From positions 13,220,890 to 13,284,889 of the forward strand of contig OX246741.1 of assembly GCA_945910005.1 (NCBI GenBank): DNA of 64,000 nucleotides, given 5' to 3'. This DNA comes from Isoperla grammatica (taxonomy: Eukaryota; Arthropoda; Insecta; Plecoptera; Perlodidae). Under the pieces are notes generated by a model, which worked only from the letters and a program-made list of their open reading frames with translations, was not told the DNA's origin and made no database searches. Each line of letters starts with the position of its first letter. Positions within the stretch are counted from its first letter, which is position 1. Both the position numbers and the translations under genes were made by a program. Below, one piece after another: positions 22,875 to 34,731 of this stretch.

Positions 22875-24752
22875 CAATTGACTTTATTTGTAAAACAGTG
22901 TACATTTTACAAAACGGCGAGGTTACAGCATGTTGCTCGCTCTTCCACCCAACCTTGCACGGTATATGGTATGGCTTCCGTGATTAGTTACAAAATACAA
23001 AAATGACAATTAGTCTAATCATTATAATAACTATTCTAGATTAACACTAAAAAAGTTGGGTTCGATGTCGCTTATCCTCTACGTTCTTACTAAACCCCTC
23101 TATACTGATCCGTACCGCTTAGGCTAGCAATTATTTATGCATTCTAAAGAAAGTAGCGACGCGAAGATATACTCTCGTGTTTACCCGTTAATTCACATGT
23201 CGTTAAGTATAAATAAATAAACAAGCAATACATTAAACGGCCATTTGTAACAATCACGTCCCGGACAGGTAGTTTAGAGGGCCCAATTGGCTCTACTAGC
23301 GAGGCACTAAATATCAGTTACCAACTGCTTTTAGCGGTGCAATCATCGAGGCTATCCATTCAAGGGGAGGCTGAAGTTGTGACCCGCTTCTATTATTCGT
23401 AACATTGGATCATCAATCTTGACCGAACGTTGACTCACGTTGACATTAGTGTATCCAGCGTTGCAACGTCTTACTTGGTCGTCAACACTTTTAGACCGAG
23501 AGGTGGGATGGGATGGCCGCGGTAGATGGTAATTTCTAAAATTGTTTGAAAATGGATCGTCAAAAAGTTAACCAAAATATGTCGTTGTAGAGAATTTAGT
23601 GTTCTTTCACAATTAGAAAAGTTAATTAAAAAAAGGGAATATATTTTGGAACAAACAACAAATAAACCATCACAAGAATGGACACTAAGTAATCTGTTTT
23701 GATTCACCTTTTGACAATTTTATATCAGTTGAAAGCAATTTTAAACCGATAGAATTTGGAGGTTCCGAATAATAGGTCGATCATTAAAATATACACATTA
23801 TATATTGTATACAGTCCCACTTTAAAAGAATTCTCTTTTAACAATTCTGGATTCAACAAAGTAATTTTGATTCATCTTAAACAAAAACACATAATACATA
23901 CAAATTGGTTCTGTTTAAACAAAGTTCTTTTAAACAAAGTAAAAATCAGGTCCCTTCAAGTTTATTAAAAGTGGGCTGAACTGAATCATATTTTGATTGC
24001 CATATTGGGCCGATAATCAAAACATGATGTATTTCTTTTTAAATTACTTATAGAATTGTTTATTTGCTTTTCTTTACTTATTTACCTTTTCACTTTGTTT
24101 ATATCAACTGTGTAGCACGTTAGGGTTATGCTACGTTATAGGATATAACATTATGTAATAAACGTTATTCACTCATGGTAGGATGTAGGACTTTAAAGCA
24201 GCGGTAATTAAACATGTGAACTTCCACAATGGAAGTACGAAAAACAACGCATTTCCACTGAGGCATGTAACATCAGTGCATCGACAGTCATATTAAAAAT
24301 AGTTTTTAGCTAATTCCTAAATGTATTCTATCAAAGGGTTCAAATTGTCTCAAGGGCACATTCTCGAATAATAAAGAATGTAATTAAATCAAAGGAACCA
24401 TTATTTCTGTCCATACAATGTTCAAACAGTGATCGATAGAACGTGCAAATAAACTAAGGTATATATTTAATAGTTCAAAGGTCACAAGAAAAAACCCATC
24501 GTTCCTCATCTGCATGTTCAATTCGCTTGAATACTATCATTGTTCGGTTAAGTCGATTGTCAATTACATTTCGCATGGACCGCTGACTAGACATAACGTT
24601 AAACACCGTTAGTCACGAGTCTAACCATGACAGGAGAATTTAATCACCGTTAAATCTTGGCCAGCTTTCCGATGGTATTTGAGGATCTCGATGCCATGTG
24701 TTGGATTACATCAGGCAGCGCCGGCGCCAGTAGAGACTGTTGTGTTGGCTTG
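22875..24752. other. no gene seen
   Basis: Short open frames (up to 82 codons) show no recognisable family. No array or TIR element is seen; the sequence is AT-rich with a slightly GC-richer patch near 23260-23400. Confidence 0.4.
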
Positions 24753-25269
24753 TATACTGGCGACGCCGTAAGAAGGAAGGTGTCTCCAAAAATTCTGAGA
24801 AGAGACGATCGCTACACACGGTCTATTTCAACGGTATTCAACTGGAGATTGCCCGATAGCTGCATTGTTATTGTCCACTGTATTGACTGCACCAACCGTG
24901 AATGAAATGGCGCCCCACCACGTCTGACAACATGCGGGCGATATTATCACTACAATACCTGAGGCAGGAGAACGGGATGCAACTAGATTTAGGTTGGTAG
25001 TTGACACACGCGTCACTTCACTATTACATAAGGGCTGGTCCACACAGATTTTTAAGACATACTATTTAAGGTTTAACGCATAGTCGTAAAGTTGGATCAT
25101 AGGAAACACGTACTGGCGTTCACACAAAGTTTTAGTTTTCAGACGTTGTTTCATTGTTGTTTTTAAAACAACGTCTTAAAAAACTTATACATTATGTCTT
25201 ACAAATCTGTGTGGACCAGCCTTAACCCGTGACGACAACACCTTGCAAGTTAACGCGACGCAACTATAC
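24753..25269. mobile_element. 330-bp dispersed element, copy 1, interrupted by a MITE
   Basis: Aside from the insertion at 25032-25222, it aligns along its full length with 29728-30057: CTGGCGACGCCGTAAGAAG at the left, GGAGAACGGGATGCAACTAG in the middle and ACAACACCTTGCAAGTTAA near the right. Its ends resemble each other in inverted orientation (TATACTGGCGACGCCGTAA against TATAGTTGCGTCGCGTTAA), so it is probably a non-autonomous TIR element. An open frame running in from the left (24657-24905) is shared only in its repeat part and is not a gene. Confidence 0.75.
25032..25222. mobile_element. 191-bp MITE with TAA target duplication (Harbinger-like)
   Basis: The left end GGGCTGGTCCACACAGAT continues to TTTAAGACATA; the right end TATGTCTTACAAATCTGTG continues to TGGACCAGCC, giving about 30-bp inverted repeats. 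TAA flanks both sides. The sister element at 29728-30057 has a single TAA at the same point with no insertion, which fixes the boundaries. A TWA target duplication is characteristic of PIF/Harbinger elements, so this is probably a Tourist-like MITE. Another copy begins at 63970, again just after TAA. Confidence 0.85.
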
Positions 25270-25486
25270 TGCACAGCTACTGGCACACGGGGCATCATGG
25301 AAGACAAAGCACGTACGGAGTACCTCCTTATTCGTCCATACGTGATATTTATTCACTTCATTACAGTTTGTTATGGGCTAGGGGACTGAAAAATTACAAT
25401 ATCCAAATAATCATGGATATATGATATTTTGTATCAGTCTTTTGTATTGTTTCCAATAACCTAGACCCAAATGCAACAAAGGAACC

Positions 25487-25532
25487 AGAGTCGATAAAGT
25501 TCTACTCCTGGTAAAACTTCTTTATCGACTCT
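25487..25532. repeat. 13-bp perfect hairpin
   Basis: AGAGTCGATAAAG pairs perfectly with CTTTATCGACTCT across a 20-base loop that itself contains weak GTT/AAC complementarity. The context is intergenic. Confidence 0.8.
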
Positions 25533-25955
25533 CACAATAAATATTAACCAGCCAATTACTCTTATTGAATTGAATGCTGTGTTCCTCCTGTATCGTTGAT
25601 TGTAACATCACTGTTACAAATAAAAAAAACTGTGTGTTTTGTATTGTATAGCAGTGTTCATTCTATTACTTTGCTAAACAGTTTTTTACACCAGAATATG
25701 ATTGACATAAAATAAATGAATGCATTGCATGTGAAACAAAATGGCGATTCTCGTTTTTCAAGAGAAATCTGGGATTCTATTGTGCTACTCTGCATTTCAA
25801 ACAAGATTAACATGCAAAAGGAAAAGTCGTATACGGTTTTTTTGCGAATCAGTCAATGCAACGTTTTATAATTCAATTTTTCCTTCATCACATTTAGATC
25901 TGTATTTAGAGGCCGTCAAAACTCGTTTTACTCAACAAAAACGAACCGAGGGGGT

Positions 25956-25975
25956 GGGGGGGGGGGGGGGGGGGG
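25956..25975. repeat. G20 homopolymer
   Basis: Twenty G preceded by GGGGGT and followed by TGAGAGAATTTCGCC. Confidence 0.85.
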
Positions 25976-26274
25976 TGAGAGAATTTCGCCTCTGGCGGCT
26001 CACGGGGTAGAAAAGAGATTTACTTTCATGTGATACAAAATGATCGAGAAGAAATGGCGCTATTTTGAAGCGCAGGTCTCAACGCGTAGGCCTACTACAG
26101 TAGAAGCGTCTGGCAATCGCACATGTTACGACTTTATGTCGGGACTATAAGGATCATACGATTATATATCACGAGACATAGCTTACCGTGGACGTCTAGC
26201 GGGCTACAAAGGACATTTATTTCTTTCTAACATTATTCCTGGTTCATAAAAAAAGGAAAACTTAAATAACATAA

Positions 26275-26460
26275 AATTTGTAAATATTGTATTTATTTGA
26301 CCCACTCAGTTTTTAAAAACTGATGTTCAGTGTTTCAAGTGTGAATGAAAGAACGCCAGGAATCTATTTATTTTTGTTGAAACAGCGTGCATTAAGGGGG
26401 AAGTAAATAAGGATCTGAGGTTGGTATGGTAGTGGTTACGTTCGGGCTAGTATAGTATGT
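26275..26460 (-). mobile_element. dispersed repeat with GAACGCC...GCGTGC core, copy 2
   Basis: In plus-strand order it has TTGACCCACTCAGT, a TGATGTTCAGTG block, the core GAAAGAACGCC ... GTTGAAACAGCGTGC (26347-26390), and a tRNA-like GGTATGGTAGTGGTTAC. This copy joins the ACTCAG motif seen at 26525, 38841 and 11540 to the core seen at 22708 and 49622, suggesting they belong to one SINE family read on the minus strand. Confidence 0.5.
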
Positions 26461-26524
26461 TGTCAGTTTAAATTCAATTTGTTTTCTAGATGAATATATC
26501 CTTTATTATTAAAGTTTCCGAAAA

Positions 26525-26600
26525 AATAAATAAATTCACATTTAGAGTCTACCCACTCAGTAACTAAACTGATTTGCAGTGGGGGACTTTAATTTAAAGC
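26525..26600 (-). repeat. ACTCAG-family repeat, well preserved copy
   Basis: TCACATTTAGAGTCTACCCA, then CTCAGTAACTAAACTG and GTGGGGGACTTTAATTTAAAG. The inverted copy at 38841-38936 is almost identical across about 75 bp, including the (AAAT)n flank. Confidence 0.75.
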
Positions 26601-27404
26601 GACTAAACCAACCCTGTAGGCTTCGAACACCATCGACGAGTGAGCGATAACCAATCAAAGATCGATATTTCAAATACGAAATACGAAACACTCTCTACAT
26701 TGAAAAATGTGTACTTATCAAGTGCCTATACTCAAGAGGGGTGTTCAAACCTTCAAAACACATAAACGTCTTTCAAAATAATCAACAGTGATCTTGAAAT
26801 TAACCAAACGAAGAATTTCAACCACTATACATGATAATCGTGACACAACGCCACCCAGTATGTTTCAGTTCAGTCAATCTTTTTTCAGTACAGATGCACT
26901 CCAAGCTTAGTAGACATAACACAGACAGACATAATGTGATAAACACTTCACGAAAATCCAGCTACCAGTGCGGCCCGACTGCAGATGATAAAATCTATAC
27001 AAGTTTGGATTTAAGTTCTTGCCAACTCGTAAAGTTGTTAGTCACCATAGATGTTCAGATGTTACAACAGTAACATCACCCCACGCCGCTCTATAACATC
27101 GTGCTATTTATTTGTGTTTACTTCTCACTGGTGATAAATCTATGTGCTTGAAATATAAACACAAACACAGCCACTGAACATTTGGATAACTAGTTTCATC
27201 TGCCGTCCTTACGTACAACTTACAGTCACCCGATGTTGTCGCAGTATAGAGACAGATCGATGTTTCAACAAATCTCCGAAAGACTTGTTGAGGTGGTAGA
27301 AAGTAGAAACAATGTTACCTAGCGACAATTAATTGTTCTGTCTAAGCAAAAATGTTTTTTTTTAATTTATTTTGGAACTAACAAATTTACAAAATCATGT
27401 ACAT

Positions 27405-27497
27405 ATATATATTCGTTCTGTAGCCTATATATTTTATAAATATATGTATATTACACAGATTTTAGGCTACAGCCGAAGCAACAGAACGAATATACAT
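27405..27497. repeat. nested inverted repeat beside AT-rich DNA
   Basis: TATATTCGTTCTGT pairs with ACAGAACGAATATA, and inside it GTAGCCTA pairs with TAGGCTAC, a two-arm cruciform-capable structure of 93 bp. The spacer is AT-rich. Confidence 0.7.
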
Positions 27498-27559
27498 TAC
27501 TGAACTTAGACTTTCGTGATTATTAATATTGTTAAAATTATAAGTACAACGGGTTGTTA

Positions 27560-27631
27560 AGTGACGTTTATTGCACTTTCTTTTCATATTGGTCGACGTT
27601 TCTGAGCAACGTATGAGCTCTGTCCTCAGGA

Positions 27632-27633
<2 letters not shown>
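27560..27633 (-). mobile_element. possible Penelope-like element footprint
   Basis: On the minus strand it reads TGTCCTGAGGACAGAGC, then CTCAGAAACGTCGACC and AAAGTGCAATAAACGTC. CTGAGGA followed by GAAACGTCG is a pattern I associate with ends of Penelope-like elements, some of which carry hammerhead ribozymes; the full ribozyme core is not present here. It abuts a (TA)n tract. A similar arrangement occurs at 48725-48870. Confidence 0.25.

Positions 27634-27677
<44 letters not shown>
27634..27677. repeat. (TA)n microsatellite
   Basis: About 22 TA dinucleotides. Confidence 0.95.
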
Positions 27678-27680
<3 letters not shown>

Positions 27681-29727
27681 AAAATGTACGTTGCGTATAA
27701 TAAATTATAGATTATAATGAAATCGATTTACGTAAATAGAAAATGCAATTCAATTGAATATAGATGTAGATTGAATAGCCAAGCTAAATATGCTAGGGAT
27801 AACAACTACATCTAACAGACATTCTTCGCTCACTTGAATCTGATCATTATAATTTTCTGTTATTTCCATTTTTAACACGCTATTCAGAGTAAAGGAATCT
27901 TTCGTAGAAACCTAGTGGCTATTATGTGATTCGCGACTATTACACAGAAATTAATATTGTATTGAAGCTCTCGAAAGCCAAATGAAAAAGTGACAAAAAT
28001 CCTTGCTCACACGTGAATACATACTATAGCTTTTTCCATAGAATACCTTTCATAAAATATTCTAGAATTTTCATTTTCCGACCGCATACTCCCAAGTGCG
28101 ATGCGAAAAAATAAAAAAAAAACATTAAATTTTCTCTCATTTCATCCCATTCAGAACACATCCCATCCCATGATGGCTCGTCTCTTCAACCCACTTCTGA
28201 ATTGTCTCCATTAGCGCAGTTCCATAATACCAGAAACAAAGGTAACAGAATCCAATGGCGAAAAGAATTTGAATAGAATTCGAATTGATGGCGATCGGAG
28301 GTAGCGTTGAAATGGTCAAAGGTCTATGTCATAACCATAACTTGGCATCACGAGCTTTTCGTGTAATACCTTCCATTGTTTTCACAAGCCGACCTCGGTA
28401 GCTCGGCCAAAACTCCTCTTCACTGTAAATCTGCGACAGACATGAACAAACTTTAGCTTAAACTGTCGGAAAAAATATGTATTCATGCAAAAAAAAAAAA
28501 AAAAATCGACTATATTAAAACTCGAAGAAAAACGTTTTCTGCAATATAATAATTCTTGAGGACGAAAGCTCATTTTGAGTTCCCTGTCTCGTTATGAATT
28601 TATTTTTAACGTTGTAAGTCAGGCATAAAAAAGCAGAGTATTCCAGTTTTGTTATAATTAGAGTCCTCTGGGAGACAGAGCTGAGATGTTTCATTTTTTT
28701 CAAAAGAGTGGTTGAAACATTTCTTTAATAATTGGCAAATAAAGGAATATGAAACAAGAAATGTACGAGTTGCTAATATTTTTGAGTGTACCTTTTGATG
28801 GAAATTAGTCTTTTCGTTCGAACTAACAGAAAAAGACTCTGTTCGTGTCACGCAATACAAACGCACACATGACAGAGGATTTGGACAACTTGTGATTTTT
28901 AGCTAAAATACTTTTCATGTATAGCAATATTGGATCAGAGACAGAAACATCAAATCTTTACAAAAAAAAAAAAAACACTCAAATCTTCGAGGCTCATATA
29001 AATATCTTCCACCTTTTATACATATTTATAGCTTTTATATAACCATAACAGTGTTACTTTTTAATGTGAAACATCAATCTTGCATTAAAAAAATGTTGAT
29101 AACGTTGTCTTTTAAACCCCTAACAGAATACACATTTAAATTGTGATGAGTTATTAAATGTGCGCAGTCAGATTTACAAGAAGGCTAGCTAATAATATTA
29201 AACCTTAGGGAGATCTTAGAATGAATTAACCAGACTGAGTACTTCATATTTCTACATTATCCCTGTAACCATGAACAGCATTATACACCATTTTAAGATT
29301 CTTTTATCGAACGTTAAATTATGAATAGCCCTTCTTGAAATATTCAGCTCGAATATACATTATACATTCTTTTGAACAGATTTCACATGCTTGTCACATA
29401 TCTAAAATTATGAATCTAGTTCACAAAAGAAAAATATACAACACCAAATTAAAGTATTCAAAGTTACGACAACGCTATATTATTATATACAACATACTCT
29501 CGCAGATAAAGTTAATAATGAAAAGTGAATGGGGGGCGCCGGCTGACAAAGGGTCTTTTAGGGGGGGGGGGGGTAGGGGGGTGATGCATGTATTATATAA
29601 GATTGCCGTCGATTCTTCTCCAGTCCAAGCCGGAAAATAACAACAGCCGACGACTTCCGTTCGTTCTTAGAAGCCCCGCGTATAATATATGTGCATCACC
29701 CATCATCTCAACCACATATCAACTCTC
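27678..29727. other. no gene seen; unrecognised hydrophobic open frame
   Basis: A 60-codon minus-strand open frame (28137-28319) has one hydrophobic, aromatic-rich stretch (QILFAIGFCYLCFWYYG) that could be membrane-spanning, but no family is recognised. A-runs occur at about 28490-28505 and 28961-28975, and a G13 run at 29561-29573. Confidence 0.35.
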
Positions 29728-30057
29728 ATATGCTGGCGACGCCGTAAGAAGCAAGGTGTCCCGTGTCCCCTAAAATTCTGACAAGAAACGGTCACTCCAC
29801 ACCGTCTATTTCAACGGTATTCAACTCGAGATTGCCCGATAGCTGGATTGTTATTGTCCACTATATTGACTGCACCAACCGTGAATGGAATGCGACCCCA
29901 CCACGTCTGGCAACATGTGGCGATATTATTACTACAATACCTTAGGCAGGAGAACGGGATGCAACTAGATTTAGGTTGGTAGTTGTCACACGCGTCACGT
30001 CACTATTAGATAATCCGTGAGGACAACACCTTGCAAGTTAAAGCGACGCGACTATAT
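29728..30057. mobile_element. 330-bp dispersed element, copy 2 (uninterrupted)
   Basis: This is the sister of 24753-25269. It keeps the pre-insertion site for the MITE as ATTAGATAATCCGTG (TAA at 30011-30013). The two copies look about 85 percent identical by eye outside the MITE. Short open frames here are not conserved between the copies and are not genes. Confidence 0.8.
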
Positions 30058-30500
30058 CTAACGCAGCCTTCATCGACAGAACTAAACGCCAATGAATTGT
30101 TTCTGTCAGACATCATAACGATCCATAACATTACATAAATATTGGAGTAAGAATCACAGAAGAATAAACGACTTCAGAGTCGTCGCCGACAATTTCAAGA
30201 ATCTCAAACGCGCGAAACGTCCTAACATGATGTAAATAAACAAACAAAAAACTCTTATATAAAAAAAAGTCGCATTTTAGTTTTTGTGCGTGGGTTGTCT
30301 TCTGGAACACGGACGCACGTTGCATATGCCGTTGTCATATAGCAGCGCAAGAACCATCCACCCTACAAAATGATGGGGATCTCCATTATTCGAATGTCCA
30401 TGTGGTTGCAATAAAGACAAAATTTAAGCCACGCTGGGTCGCGCGGGGAGTGTGGGGGGGGGGGGGGGTTACGCATTTTGAGCAGTAGTAGTGTAGTATA

Positions 30501-30532
30501 ATGTGTGCGTGTGTGTGTGTGTGCGCGTGTGC
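30501..30532. repeat. (GT)n microsatellite
   Basis: A GTGTGCGTGTGTGTGT-type run of about 32 bp; a G15 run lies just upstream at 30454-30468. Confidence 0.9.
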
Positions 30533-30640
30533 ACTCTTTCCCGTTGTTTATGGCACACATGGCAACCGGCCGAGCAACGGAATGTCTGGAGCTTTGCCAT
30601 TGTGGTGGGAGACCTTGTATTGCTTGCCTACAGTTAACAG

Positions 30641-31010
30641 GGAAGGATACCTCTACGTCAAAAACCGCAGAAAATGTTCATTTTTAAATTATATCTCAAT
30701 AATATAGGCTTCGAAATCGAAAATCTGAATCAACAGCCAACTGTGGTTTGGTAAGCCCTACATACTGAATGCTCTACGTTGTGTCTTACATCATAATCAA
30801 TATGGTTTTATATCTAATTAATTTTATTACTAATTATCGATTTAATAACAAAATAACTACGCTAATGGTTATAATATTTCATTTAGACTGTAGGGCTTAC
30901 CAGAACATAGTGCTCTGTTGCTTAAGATTTTCGATTTTGTGTTGCAATCTTGAGATATAATTAAAATATGAAACTTTTCTGCGGTTTTTGACCGGTCGTG
31001 TATACCGGCT
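30641..31010. mobile_element. long-TIR element, copy B
   Basis: TCAAAAACCGCAGAAAA on the left and TTTTCTGCGGTTTTTGA on the right start inverted repeats of about 105 bp, with TCGAAAATC / GATTTTCGA and GGTAAGCCCTACA / TGTAGGGCTTACC further in. The layout matches copy A at 18855-19236, and outer GGATACC/GGTATAC blocks extend the arms. It is non-coding; no clean target duplication is visible. Confidence 0.75.
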
Positions 31011-31146
31011 GAGAATAGGAACGGTTGAGTCGATCGGTCGATGTGTTTACTAGGAAGAGTTGTTATTGTTGCTGTTACTCATCACCAATGAGTCATGATG
31101 CACTAAATCGATTAGCACCTATCGATATAGTTAAAGAATTGTAAAG

Positions 31147-31294
31147 TAAACACAACAATGTGTTTTTAATAACTTAATATCATACTTGCACGTTTACAAA
31201 GTGAAATTACACACAAAAGAAGGCACAATAACCCTTTCCACGTTACACTCCAAACACAACAATGTGTTTTAAATAACTTCAAATCATACTTGCG
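31147..31294 (+). repeat. two 43-bp direct repeats about 104 bp apart
   Basis: AAACACAACAATGTGTTTT followed by AATAACTT and CATACTTGC occurs at about 31149-31191 and again at about 31252-31293, with few differences. AACACA...TGTGTT within each is self-complementary. Confidence 0.8.
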
Positions 31295-32994
31295 GGCGGC
31301 AAAATACGTGCAATCATCAAATTCAAATCTTCCCGCGCTTCAACAGTCCGACGCCTTAGAAAGTTTTCCCCGCTCTTTCTATAAGTACCCGGATACTCTC
31401 TAGCTGTTTGATTCAATACTGATAAAAGAACACTCTAAGAATGGCGGAGTGGGCAAGAGGGTTTGGGAGGGGGGAGGAAGGGGGGGGGGATGAAATTGTA
31501 TTACGCTATGTTGTATCTCTGAAACCGGAGAGCTTGCAAGCTGCATGTCATAAAAAGAGTTATCATTTTTTTTCCGACTACCTATATATATATATATATA
31601 TATTTTCACGCATTTCTGTTTGAGAGTAAACTCGATTTGGACAAAATAGATTGTCTACTACGAGAGATGAACATCAGTTGTTGTTGTTGTCGTCTTCGTC
31701 TTCGTCGGCGCAAGAAACTTGAAAGAGTAAAGTTTTTACTAAAGGAAGTTTGTCAAGAGATATAGAGAGCGCTATAGGTCTAAAACGACGACTGCAGACG
31801 GGACGTGTGCGTTGAGCCTATCTCAAAGCGGATTGGTGTTTGGTTTAAGAAGAGTTTTACATCACATCCTCTAAGATCACACGGGTGTTGCACCCAGATG
31901 CTTATATTCACACAGGTCTAACTTTCACTCACAGCGAAATACTTTCGATTCGGATGAGATCCACGAAAACTACAAATCCGGAAAGTTTAGTCAGTGGAAT
32001 GCATGAAAGTGAAACTAAGAAAGTCCATTATCCGTTATAAAAACTATAAGCTTTAGGCCAGACCATTCCTCTTGTTTAATACTACAAAGTAAGAGCTGCT
32101 ATGTAAGCATACTTGCAGGGATGTCTGCTTCTATTTGACCTTATTAATTTTAATTTGTTTATTAATATAATGAACATGAACATAATAGACATTGCTCACC
32201 CCGTTTAACGTTCATTCGCCACATGTATCATTCATTTTATTAATTACTTTTAAAATGAAGAGTGGGCTAAATGAGAAATCAAAAATCTTCTACCGGATCA
32301 AAATGTCAAAATCAAAAATCAAAAATCAATCAAAAATCCAAATCAAAATAAAATATACATTGAATCATTAGTCAAACTCCCTAGCAAACTTCCCACTCGC
32401 TCCTCCAGCTACGTGCAGACTATGAAACAATCTGGCGGCGACACACCAACTTCCCTCCCAATCCCAATTCCAAAAACCACAACCCTCATTCCTCCCGACC
32501 CGACCATCAACCCTTCGACGAATTCGATTCTCCACATAAATCTCGATTATCGTAGAAGACCACAACACCCCCAGCTCTCGTGTCGATAGTCGATACTTAC
32601 TGACGTATCGTGTTCCCAACCTGGGGTCCGCAAGCCCACATAGCACGCGGGGCGAGGCTTACCTTCCAGAGATCCGTTAACGAGATTGAAAACCAATTTC
32701 CGACGCGAGAAAAGAGTATAATAAAAAAAAGGTGTGCTCACCATTGATGTATCCGTCCGCTTTATAGCCAGACCGCCAGAACAAAACGACTTGAACGAAC
32801 ATTAACCGATTTCGCTCGCAACAAAGCTGTAGACCACACTATTAAAGCCAATAAACAAACAATAAAGATAAATTAGCTTCGGCGTTTCATTGATGGATTT
32901 GTATTAGGCCTAATTAAGTGTACACACCCTTTAACACCTTGGGAGAGAGCTGTTGCGACATGTTGTGTACATTCCAAACAGATGTGTGGGAGGA
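31295..32994. other. no proven gene; AAATC tandem patch at 32281-32350
   Basis: CpG-richer bases at 31300-31400 include a CTATAAGT TATA-like motif, and 31685-31712 is a GTT/GTC/TTC trinucleotide patch. Bases 32281-32350 are an irregular (AAAATC)n tract. A 92-codon minus-strand open frame (32368-32646) rich in Gly, Arg and Trp is unrecognised. A small TA run lies at 31580-31602. Confidence 0.4.
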
Positions 32995-33013
32995 GGGGGG
33001 GGGGGGGGGGGGG
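32995..33013. repeat. G19 homopolymer
   Basis: Nineteen G, preceded by GGGAGGA. Confidence 0.85.
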
Positions 33014-34173
33014 CGATGTGTTGATATTGTTCGTCACAATACATACAGGAATATACCTTCCGAATACTTTTCAATTTTGTAAAGGAAAGAGAACATTTTA
33101 TTTTTAACACACTGGAGCTATAGTTAGAATATTGCGTGTATAATAATAGTAAAACAGTACATTGGTTTTATTGAATCGAATTTCCGAATAAAAATAAATA
33201 GTTTTGGAAGGACAATTTTTGGTAGGTGTATGTGAGCTTCTGATAGTAGCTCATAGAAGTTTGGGCTGGAAGTGAAATGTTAAAAAATAATATCATTATT
33301 CCGACGAAATGCACCATCCAAAATAGAGATGCTTCAAATAATTATAATAATAATAATAATAATAATAATATATTATTATTTATTTATTTTTCCTTTTTTT
33401 AACAAGAATTATCACATCTGACCTAATACCTTTTAAAAAATTTATATGTAGTCTATTATTTATGCAATTGCTCTACTTTGTTACATCACGATCAGTATTT
33501 GTTGTTTGTTGAACCATATTTCTCATGTATTTTATTACTTTATGATTGTATGCTTTTGTTTAATTTTTGTTATGTTCCTTTTTATGTCTATGTTCATAGC
33601 AGCAACAAAAGTACTGTTCTCTGTATGGCAGATTCTCTTTCATTTGCTATCACATTCTGATGGACATTCTTTGTATTACACACACTTTTTTGTTGAAATC
33701 TAAATATTAATAAATAAAATTAACACTACGAAAACTCTATAACCCACATGCATAAAATCGATCACACCAACTTTCCTATAACATCATAGGCACACATCCC
33801 ACGGTTATTTTTAGATATTCTATAAGTCTGGAATAACAAACAGGAACGCGCATTCCAGTACAAAAATAACCCATAGTTCCCAACGTTGTATTATAAATAA
33901 AACCGGTCGTCATCTTTTATAGCCGGCCAACGTTGTTTCCGTGGTTTATATAAAATGTTTTTTTTAAGGTTTTATACGATCGTCAAGCTTAGCCCGTTGC
34001 ATAAACATGAGTCCGATAGTTGTCTATTCTAGAGAGGGTTCACGATTCTCCCACTAGACCGCGCCACCTTCTATCTCATGAGCTGCTGTAAGTGTAAGTT
34101 GTTTGATAAACTTTCCCCTCGTTAATTGTGAACGTGCCGAATACACCATTGAGTTAGGCCAGTACTTCCGAAT
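33014..34173. other. no gene seen; (AAT)n at 33341-33390
   Basis: An AAT run turning into ATT/TTTA at 33341-33390 can form a hairpin with itself. Nothing else is recognised. Confidence 0.5.
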
Positions 34174-34232
34174 GCCCCCTCCCTCCCCCCACCCCCCCCA
34201 CCCCCACCCACACCCACACCCACACGTCCCAC
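34174..34232. repeat. C-rich (CCCACA)n patch
   Basis: A C-rich stretch of CCCTCCC and ACCCACACCCACA units that gives a Pro/His run in one frame. The complementary G-rich strand could form quadruplexes. Confidence 0.8.
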
Positions 34233-34426
34233 CACCACACGTTCACTGTGCGACCCCCGACCAACGAAATACCACAACACCCCTAAGAGACGAGAATATA
34301 ATTTTTTATTTTTTTACTCCAAAAATTTTAAACATTGTGACTTTTTAAATATGATATTAATATTTCTATTAATTATACTTGAATTATGGATGGTATTTTT
34401 ATTTTGTATGGTACATGTAAGCATTC

Positions 34427-34632
34427 AGGTCTACTTGATCTTGCCTAGCGGAGATCTCATATGGACCTTGAATGTATACATGCATGCTGGGAACATACCT
34501 TGGACGATTATTTTGCAATATCATTTCAGACTTTGCTCATGTATACATCCTATACTTGTGCACGTATGTAAATATATTTTTTATGGTAAGTAAATAATTA
34601 AAATCCTCCCAGCGGAGATCAAGTAGATCTTG
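34427..34632. mobile_element. about 200-bp element with short TIRs (tentative)
   Basis: TCTACTTGATCT near 34429 and AGATCAAGTAGA near 34617 are inverted; both ends also carry AGCGGAGATC in direct orientation. The interior is AT-rich without coding signal. A target duplication is not apparent. Confidence 0.4.
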
Positions 34633-34731
34633 GTAAATATATTAAAAATCCTTCTACCTTCTCAGTGCACCGTGAGCAAGACCTGTACCATCTCCAACGG
34701 CCGACTAACACTTCACCCATCGACATAAACA

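Noticed and set aside
24657..24905. 82-codon open frame
   Set aside because: Half of it lies in a dispersed element whose sister copy does not preserve the frame.
27560..27633. Intact hammerhead ribozyme
   Set aside because: CTGAGGA and GAAAC elements are present, but the conserved CTGATGA core and a closed three-stem fold could not be drawn.
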